Shown one piece after another: positions 56,272 to 64,000 of a stretch of DNA of 64,000 nt. Source of the DNA: Coccinella septempunctata (lineage: Eukaryota > Arthropoda > Insecta > Coleoptera > Coccinellidae); NCBI RefSeq assembly GCF_907165205.1, contig NC_058189.1, forward strand, positions 58,926,270 through 58,990,269, given 5' to 3'. The notes beneath the pieces were generated by a model. That model was not told the DNA's origin, searched no databases, and was given only the letters and a program-made list of their open reading frames with translations. The translations under genes were made by a program, and so were the position numbers. The first letter of the stretch is position 1. Every line of letters starts with the position of its first letter.

Positions 56272-57654
56272 CCTACTTACATATTATATCAAAAAAAAAT
56301 CATTTAGGAACGATGACTAGGCAAATTCTTAAGTTAAAAGAAATCCTGAACAAATTCATGTTTCTATCGCTTCTAGAAATCGGTAAAGGGCTTAAACCGA
56401 ATTACTGTTTCATCGAAACTTTGCAGTTTCTCCTGAATAAGATCCGTACCGTTGAAAAAATATCCCTAATATTTTGCATCATGGTAGAAGTATTAAAGAG
56501 CATTGAAAATATGCAAAAATATAAGGGGTGTTCCATTTAAAAAATTACTCATTTGTTGAATAATTTTATTTGGGAACGCCCTGTATATTAGAAAATAATT
56601 TCCTGAGATGCAGAATTGAAAGTATAAAGGGAATGCTTTTCTACTAAATTTCTGAATCGTCTGGTTTGGCAGCTATGGAAGCCTAACGCACTATTGCAGG
56701 ACCCTGTATATTTAATGACAATTTACATACCACATACATACATTATTCAGTGTTAACTAAAAATGAAGTAGATAGTTCCTTATCGAAACCTTCTTTTCAC
56801 CAATCTCAACGATATCGATAGTATCGAAAGTCCGCAGTGCCTCCACCTTGAGCAAACAAAAAAAATTTTCACCGAATACCTACTCCAAGTTGAAACGCGG
56901 CTTGTCGAATAGAATTTCAGCGAGGAGGTATTGGATTTCAAGGTTGTTTCAGAGAACCATATGGTTTAATCTGCCTGTCCTATCATTTTACCATTCCGTT
57001 TTCCGCTCACTCGATGCTTTCACTTTGATGGAGATAAAATATTGCAATGATTGAGCATACCTACACCGATACTGATTATCATTTTTTACCGCCTTTTTAC
57101 GACCAGTTAACGTATGAAGTTATAAAATTGCCCGTAATAGAGAGGGTTTCAAATCGATTGATTGACATTTTGTTCGTTACGATTACCTTCTAAATGTTGC
57201 ATCAAGTACAAGGTTACTTCGTGGTTCAAATAAAAAAGTATTTCGTTGGAATGATATTTTCTTTTCAGCTTCTTCCAATCGAAATACACGCGAAGAAGTG
57301 TATCACCCTGAAAAAATTGGAAGCATACTACAAAATGTAACAATTTGTTACATTTTTGAAGACATTTATTACACCAGGTCGGAATTTTATTACTCTTGTC
57401 AATCACCAGTTCGTTATGCCTGTTTGTTTTAGGTTCTACTTAAAGCTGCACTATCCACTTGTAGCATTCGAAGTAATTGTGATGGAGAAATGGGATTTGG
57501 ACTTCAATATATTACAACCAAAGATATTACACAATATCTTTGATTACAACTGACTCATCAATTCAAATCCCATTTTGATCTTTCTAAGGACGTCCCATAC
57601 TCGGATATATTTAGAGGTACCTACTATTGTCATAGTGAAATATGTATTTTATTA
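56272..57654. other. Unassigned stretch with stray CAGGGTG-type ends
   Basis: GGGGTGTTCCATTTAA at 56525 and GGGAACGCCCTGTA at 56571-56584 may be the two ends of a 60-bp remnant. ACCCTGTATA lies at 56701. ORFs of 65-85 codons look accidental. Confidence 0.3.
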
Positions 57655-58560
57655 CTCCAGAACACCTAAGAGGTCACAACACCCTGTATTATGTGATTAT
57701 GTTATGAGCAATCATTAGGATGGATAAAAATGGGAAATTTTGTGTATTTTAGAATCGTAGGTTTTCAAAGTTAAATTTTTTTCGTTAGGTTCACTAAAAC
57801 GCCTGATACTGAAGGGTCACAACGCGCTGTATTATACAGGGTGATTCATAACTATTTGTACATAGGCTAAGGGCAGATTGTTTGGACCAAAATATGGCGA
57901 TAGGACCAAATATACCTGAATAAAATATGGCTGTGGAAAAAGATAGAAGGTGTTGAAGTTGAATTTTTTATAAGGGGACAGAATAATATTTTCTTCGAAG
58001 TTCAAAAGTCCTTTATTGAAAGAATTAGAAAGGCAAGTCGGAGTAGGCCACATTTAATTTAAGTTTATTCTTTTTATGTTACATTGTTTTTAATTATGCT
58101 TTATCGTCGAAATCAATAAATAAAATAAATAAATCGTTACTTCAAATCCCCTCCCGATGCTCTGAACAGTTCAATTGTGTTATTCGTAAAAACGGATGAA
58201 AAAATTTACAGTGAAATTATTAGCAAAAAAGCAAAAAAAATTCAACTTTAACGCCCTCTATCTTTTTCCACAGCAATATTTTATTGAGGTATATTTGGTC
58301 CTATGGTCATATTTTGGTCCAAACAATCTGCCCTTAGCCTATGTCCCAATAGTTATGAATCACCCTGTATAATTTTGGTTTTTGAAAACCATCGATTCTG
58401 TGGGAGAAAAAATGTGAAATTTTGACAGAAACATCATTCGTTTGGTTATATTCAAAGAACTACGTTTTTCAATGTTAAATATTTTATTACATCAGAGCGC
58501 CTGCTGCTAAAAGGTCACAACATCCTGTATTATGTCATATTTGTGATGACCAACCATTCG
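57655..58560 (+). repeat. Three-unit tandem repeat F, split by C3
   Basis: The block CGCCTG-x-TRCTRAA then GGTCACAAC-x-x-CCTGTATTAT occurs at about 57672, 57814 and 58512. Subtracting C3, the spacing is about 142 and 165 bp. The units are diverged between the shared blocks. Confidence 0.5.
57837..58367. mobile_element. MITE family C, copy C3, inside repeat F
   Basis: 531 bp between TA dinucleotides (57835-57836, 58368-58369). Ends CAGGGTGATTCATAACTATT and AGTTATGAATCACCCTG. Arms and middle as in C1 and C2. Confidence 0.88.
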
Positions 58561-58594
58561 CCATGTAAATTTATGACTGGAATATTATCCGTTT

Positions 58595-59174
58595 TTCTTT
58601 TACCATTTTTTCGATTCGGTCCTGATCAAAAGATATGTGATATAGCCATTTTAAGTTTTTATGATGAGCTGTGTCAACCCTGGAAAATTACCTTCAGAAT
58701 AAGTAGCAATCTGTGACACTACACTAACACTATGTGTGGATAGTTGCATCAGGTACCGAATTTTTCAAATCATCCGAAAACGGAGCACTATACGAGAAAA
58801 TATAAAGAATATTTTTATTTTAAAAAACGTTCAAATATTCATTAGATAGCATCCAACTCAGATTCAAGAGTTGGGTTCTTTGAACTTTCGATATTTCTGT
58901 GGTACGTGATGGTCATAATGAGAAAACTGGAAGACGTGGGTGATATATGTTGTGTTCGAAAAAGATCGATCAAATAAATGAAAAACTATATTCCGAAATT
59001 CGTTTCATTCGATGAAACTGTTTGTGAGATAGAATTGAAAATATTTTTTTTATGGTTTTTCAACAGCCTGTATCTTTAAAACCGAGCCAATGTGGAAATA
59101 ATTAGGAAAAAAGTGTTTCTTTCGACCTCAAAAATCTACAGTTAAAATATTTGTACGAGTCAAAACTCACCCTG
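58595..59174 (+). mobile_element. MITE family A, copy A5 (left end lost)
   Basis: Right end ACGAGTCAAAACTCACCCTG before TA (59175-59176). The body matches A1 and A3 through AATTTGTACG-type, TCATTAGATAGC and GAAAACTGGAAGACGTGGG. The left part resembles the inner right part of A3 (ATAGCCATTTTAAGTTTT), but the terminal bases are missing. Confidence 0.7.
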
Positions 59175-59176
59175 TA

Positions 59177-60902
59177 CACACCCGAATGTCATTACATTTA
59201 ATAAAAAAAAATTGGATTTCCATTCAAAAATGTTATCGATATCATCTGATCTCAAATTTGGGATGCTGTATAACATAGAGTTACGTGTCTTGCATTGAAG
59301 AATCTGTATCTGAAAATCCTGGACCATTTTTAGTTGTTTGGGCTGAAAAACGCCCTTGAATATATCTAGTCTGATAGATATATTATTTGTTCCGGTGATA
59401 ATTACCAAAAAGCCAATATTGCGTGGTTTTACTTGATCCCAAAAATTATCGATCAATACTCGCCAAACGCTGCTCAGATGTAGAGGCTTAATTTTTCTTC
59501 TTTTTTAATCTCAAAATAAGTCAAGGAAAAAGGTTTATCATTTTCTAGGCGATAATATAAAAAAATGTACAAAGAAGATTGATCTAGATTTCTCCAAAGT
59601 CTAGATTATAGTTCAGAATCCGAAAAGCTTTTCAGTTTTCATAAATGGTGGTTTATCCTTGCATTCGGTGAAATAATATGAGAAAACAATTGAGACATAT
59701 ACAGGGTACACTGGAATTAGACTACAGCAATAATTTAATTGATCATAAAATTGTTTCAAAAATTGGGCGATCGGTATGCAGTTATAGTGTATTGAATTGT
59801 TACAGTCAGTCTATTTGAATCTGGAATTATGGCTCTGTATACCGTCAATGTTTGAGTGTATGTAGGTACTGTTAATTTTCTCGCAATTAAGCATTAGAAA
59901 GTAACCATTAATATTTTTCTCGTCATGTTTTATAGCATTTTAATGAATACAATCTCCTCCTCAGTGTCAGATGTTTATCATTCAATTAATTGTTAACCAA
60001 TAAAACGATCACTTCCATTAAACAACCATCCCACTGAAAATCATACTCCGGAAAAACTAGTAACGAGCTCTCGTAGAAAATATATTGAAGCTATTATTTT
60101 CCAATGTTAGTCCAATCCTGTTGAATAGATGCAATATGTCAACTTGTGCAATAGTTGACGTAATTCTGCATTTGCCGAGAGCCTGATTTGTCCTTGCTTG
60201 AAGAATATCTATCAACGAAACGTTCACTTATTTCCTGAAGTGTTCCATTCCAGAGCATTCTTTTGAATGATTCGTAATGGAAGTGGTTACGACTGTTTGA
60301 AGTGGAGAAATTATTGCCGAATTGGTTGGAGTCCAGTACTGGATATCGGAAAGTGTAACACTGTGTAACTGAGCTGGTGGAATAAAGATTTATATAGTAA
60401 ATATGAGAATTTTCAGGGAGAATTCCTTCATCACTTTCATCCGGCGATATCTCGAATTATAAATAAAATGAGATTAATCAACCAGCAGAGGTTAGAGCGA
60501 ATTTCAATCTCAGTCAGCAGAGGTCACTTTAATTATCTCGTTATATGTTTCCAATTATAATGAAGTCAATTTGATAGATTAGATATCTCCGATTAGCGTC
60601 AATTTCCCGTTTGATGAAGAGATCAAACGCCAGAACAGAAAGCTGTTTCATTGCTAGATGACTTTGCAACATTGGTAATAATTAGCAGTTTAGCCTAAGG
60701 GCTCCGATAGCTGGTCTCTTTTGACCGCAAACGAAGCAGAAAAAGATATTAGGAAGCTACGACTCACTTGACTTTTTTGCTACACTGTCTAAAATAAGTG
60801 ACTAATCGGATGAAACTTTGAACTCTTTTGTACAATATCTTGTGGAAGGGTAAGTTGAGTCTCTACTAAATCATTCGATTTACAATTTTATTTAATTTTT
60901 TA
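59177..60902. other. Mostly single-copy stretch
   Basis: TACAGGGTACACTGGAATTA at 59700 may be an isolated MITE end. 60270-60720 is not repeated. The 98-codon minus ORF at 59160 overlaps A5 and lacks a domain. Confidence 0.3.
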
Positions 60903-61894
60903 ATTTTATTTTAGCACTCGGTTGGCCATGTTAATTTGACACATTTCACCCTGTATAATACGAAAATGTGGGATTATGACGCTTGTCAAAACAATTTTGG
61001 GTTTTAAATCAGCGCTTTGTTGACCGTTCTACGTAAAAGTCTCAGTAAATACGTATTTTATCACAATGTCAGTTCACTTCGGAAAATATGAAGTCGAAAA
61101 TATGTGACGAACATAATTGACGTTTATACAAACTGATTGAAGTCTCACCAAATCTAGTTATTTGCATGGAACATACAAGAGATCAGTTTTTAAATATAGA
61201 TATTTATTTTTGCCATGGAAAAATTGAATTATTAACACATAATATACATTAGTAGCTTGAGGAGAGTTAATGTTGGTTATCTTCTTTGGTTAAAGATTGA
61301 GGCCGGTACATAAGTTGTAGATTTCAACAAAACCAACCCGAAGATAAGATGGATCTGATGCAGTGGTAGGGAATGGGTATCTCTCGAAGGAATTAACGGA
61401 TAATTACAAGAATGTTAAATTCGTCAACAAAAATCTTCTTGCATCAATGGAAACCAAAGTAATGAGAGGAAGTTTCAAAACAAGAGAAACTTCACCTTTA
61501 AACAAAAATTTCACCTGAATTAATAATTAACTTTGCAATTAACATAACAATTGAATCGTATGGTTGTTTATTTTAATACTTGGATAATATAATAATAAAA
61601 ATTATTATATAGTTATTGATCCCTCAAGACATTTACAATGTATATATAGTACAAGTCAAATGAAGAATAGAAAGATTAATTTTCTGGAACTTATTCAACG
61701 AGTACATTAATCGAAAGTCCTGTAGTAGCTTTTAGCATTCGTTCACCCTAAAATAAAATTAACAAATACCACAACTTTTTTGGGTCTCCCAATAAAAAGA
61801 AATCCTTTGTCATCCTCTTTATTCACAATCTTTCTGATTGTGGAAACATTCAGCTAAAAAATAAGTCGGTTAGATTCAGGTGAAACATTATATA

Positions 61895-63175
61895 CTAGGA
61901 TGTGTTGATATCTAGTTAGCCAAGACTGGTTCTATGCATAAAAAAATATTGCGTTACCATAGCAACGAACAATAACTCATTAAAAGTGTCAGTGTGAAGT
62001 TTGAGGTCAAAGAAATAAACCAGAGTTACGCAATAAATTTAATGTAAGAAGATATCCATCGAAATTTTGAAAATCGAAAAATTGAAGTATCAAGCCATCA
62101 ACAAGTACCTCTATTTAAAAGGATTAAGAGAAGAGAAGATATGCTTAATACCCTTGGTGATCAATGTCCTTTGTATGCGACCATGAAAAATTGGATTGCA
62201 AGCTTCAAAAGATGTAAATTTGCCAAGATTATGACCGATCGGGAAGGCCAGTTATGTGTCAGTCCCCGAAAATATCGATGCAGTTCATGTCATGAATTTA
62301 TCAGACCGTCGAATTGGGCTAAAACGGATATCTGAAGCACTGAATATTTCCTACGAACGCATTCATCATATAGTTCACGTCCATTTGGACATGGGAAAAA
62401 TTGCTGCAAAATGGATCCCCAAATGTTTGAATGTTGACCAAAAGCGTGCGAGGGTAGAAGCATCGCGTTCGATCTGTGCTCGATTTGAAACCGATGTAGA
62501 CTTCTTGAACCGAATTGTTACTATGGATGAGACTTGGGTACATTTCTACGATCCAGAAATGAAGCAACAATCGATGGGATGGCGACTCTCTGGTTTTCCA
62601 AGACCTAAGAAATTTCGTGTCCAAAAATCTGCTGAAAAAGTTCTTGCTTCAGTTTTTTGGGATTGCTATGGAGTAATTATGATTGAGTTTTTGGATAAGG
62701 GTAGAACAATACCCGGAGATTACTATTCGACATTACTGACCACTCAACCACCTACGGGAAAAAATTAAAGAGAAAAGACGCGGAAAGCAATCCAAAGGTG
62801 TTTTGTTTTTGCAGGACAACGCCCCTGCACACAAATCTCATGTTTCCATGCAAAAAATTCGTGATTTAGGGTTTGAATTACTAGAGCACCCCCCTTATTC
62901 AACAAATTTGGCTCCATCCGACTATCATCTCTTTCCTCAAATGAAAAAAAGTTTAAAAGGTCGTAAATTTTCTTCCACCGAGGAGGTAATAAAAGCTGTA
63001 GAGGTCTGGTTTGCAGAGTAAGAAGAAACATTTTTTTTAAAGGTCTAGAGACGTTGCAGTTTCGCTGTAATAAATGTATCCAATTAAGAGGAGAATATGT
63101 TGAGTAATAAAATATTTTGACATTGAAATTTCGTTTGGTTCTATAGTAGGCTAAGAATTTTTCAATATATCCTCG
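61895..63175 (+). mobile_element. Mariner element M4
   Basis: TA at 61893-61894 and 63176-63177. Ends CTAGGATGTGTTGATATCTA and, reversed, CGAGGATATATTGAAAAATT. 1281 bp. The best preserved mariner here. Inserted in B5. Confidence 0.92.
62052..63107 (+). pseudogene. Mariner DD34D transposase of M4, nearly full length
   Basis: The start codon is ATA where M2 and M3 have ATG. The helix-turn-helix part holds a deletion after LKGLREE (62130) and a one-base loss near 62240. From 62256 a frame of 170 codons is open: LKRISEALNISYERIHHIVH, then VTMDETWVHFYDPEMKQQSM with the first Asp near 62525. A break before 62769 separates it from FLQDNAPAHKSHVSMQKIRD (second Asp, near 62815) and EHPPYSTNLAPSDYHLFPQM (third Asp, 34 residues later). 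A stop replaces a Gln or Glu at 63018-63020. It ends CIQLRGEYVE at 63107. Catalytic triad kept, frame not. Confidence 0.9.
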
Positions 63176-63325
63176 TAAGTTCACTTACATTGAATATGTT
63201 ATAATATATTGTAGTTTTAGTTGAATATCAGGGTTACCTACTATTTGAATTAGCTAGCACTTCCAGAAACCCTGTCTACTCTCTTTTTCAATAACTTTCG
63301 GCATGTTTGTAATATTAATTGGTAT

Positions 63326-63428
63326 TACAAATGTGTGGATCTTTTAAGCAGAGTTCTATTCAGCCAAAGTAACCAATTTTTCAAATTTATCAGATACTTT
63401 TTTATTTTTGGACATCAAATTACTCGAG
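63326..63428 (+). repeat. MITE family A fragment A6
   Basis: GTGTGGATCTTTTAAGCAGA to ATCAAATTACTCGAG follows 3955-4055 of A1. It abuts the broken end of B5. Confidence 0.55.
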
Positions 63429-64000
63429 CCTGTTTCAATATCAAGCTATGATTATTTACAGAGTTGTTCATGTATCATCTCTATAGTCACATGAGATATT
63501 TGAGTTTTTCTTGTGATAGATTGTGATAAACTGTGTAGACGGAATGTACCGTTGGCCGTCAAATTTCAAGTTCTTTTTCTCATAGGTTCTCTAAACAGAA
63601 TACAACTTAAAATTAAAAAACGACTTGGGCTCAACTCCAAATCGTCTAAGCTCCTTACGGACTGTCACCCACACAGCTCATATAACAAAAGTAATGATAT
63701 ATGTCTCCATGGACATTCCCATTGTGAGTGGAAGGTTATCTGAAGGATGTGAGAAAATGTTATCGAGTAATACCTTACCATTCAGTGCAAATTCATGGGA
63801 AGGCGAGCCCATGCGTCCTTTCAATGCTTATCTAGCTATTCCATAAGCAATTATTCAATTCCTGTCCTATTGTTCAACTGATTTGGTCGCTCAGAACCAT
63901 GATTGAGTTATCTGTATATTTGCGTAGGTTCTACGACAGTTCTATCAATTATCGGTGTTTGTTGTACTATTTATTTTCGTCATTATGGACGGAAATTTGC
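63429..64000. other. Unassigned stretch to window end
   Basis: Overlapping ORFs of 76 and 73 codons (63513-63846) show no domain; no repeat recognised. Confidence 0.35.

Larger units (their letters stand above)
60903..63325 (-). mobile_element. Family B transposon, copy B5, split by mariner M4
   Basis: 60903-61894 follows B3 from the inner part of the left inverted repeat (TTTTAGCACTCGGTTGGCCA) to GATTCAGGTGAAACATTATA. After M4, 63178-63325 continues from TTCACTTACATTGAATATG through TCAGGGTTACCTACTATTTG to TAATATTAATTGGTATTA. It then stops at a fragment of family A. Both outer ends are lost. Confidence 0.78.

Noticed and set aside
1..64000. CRISPR array, operon or bacterial defence system
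   Set aside because: No regularly spaced short repeats, no long adjacent ORFs and no ribosome-binding sites; all features are of animal type.

Overview
The window looks like eukaryotic, most likely insect, intergenic or intronic DNA. It is AT-rich and has no operons or bacterial-type genes. It is packed with broken DNA transposons of arthropod type: mariner, Tc1, a PIF/Harbinger-like class, a possible pogo-like class, and many TA-flanked MITEs whose ends read CAGGGTG. A beetle is my best guess, from general familiarity with such repeats; nothing in the window proves it. I found no intact host gene, tRNA or rRNA. Every recognisable protein-coding stretch is transposase or reverse transcriptase, and nearly all are disabled.

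Layout, left to right. 1-13.3 kb: the tail of a Tc1 transposase; MITE L1; MITEs A1 and A2 (A2 carries a nested MITE); an anonymous 190-codon ORF; two Tc1 elements, T2 and T3 (T3 carries a palindromic MITE with a 3-bp target duplication); a fragment ending in a Cys/His cluster; and L2, split by mariner M1. 13.3-23.4 kb: foldback MITE I, two copies of family B (B1, B2), a decayed LINE, and A4 next to C1. 23.4-26.0 kb: one family-B relic (B6) invaded three times, by a foldback, by a GGGGAGAC-ended element and by a hairpin-rich GC-rich element. 26-31 kb: a low-repeat stretch, then a locally repeated sequence (E) with a short palindromic MITE and a complete B3. 31-43.7 kb: mariners M2 and M3, Tc1 T4, another transposase relic, foldback H1 inside J2, a young PIF/Harbinger-like MITE, and a LINE tail with a perfect 13-bp target duplication. 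44-50.3 kb: B4 split by C2, foldback G1, and A3 split by a second GGGGAGAC-ended element. 52-64 kb: J4, H2 abutting the large palindrome G2, a tandem repeat split by C3, A5, and B5 split by mariner M4.

Nesting gives a relative order. Families A, B, L, J and the E and F sequences served as targets. Mariner, C, H, the GGGGAGAC-ended elements and the two 3-bp-duplication MITEs sit inside or beside them and are younger. Two insertions can be checked against an empty or undivided relative visible here (B3 against the E unit near 30225; the A3 insertion against A2).

Boundaries come from reading terminal inverted repeats and comparing copies by eye. They should be good to a few bases where both ends are described, and looser elsewhere. 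No alignment or database search was possible.
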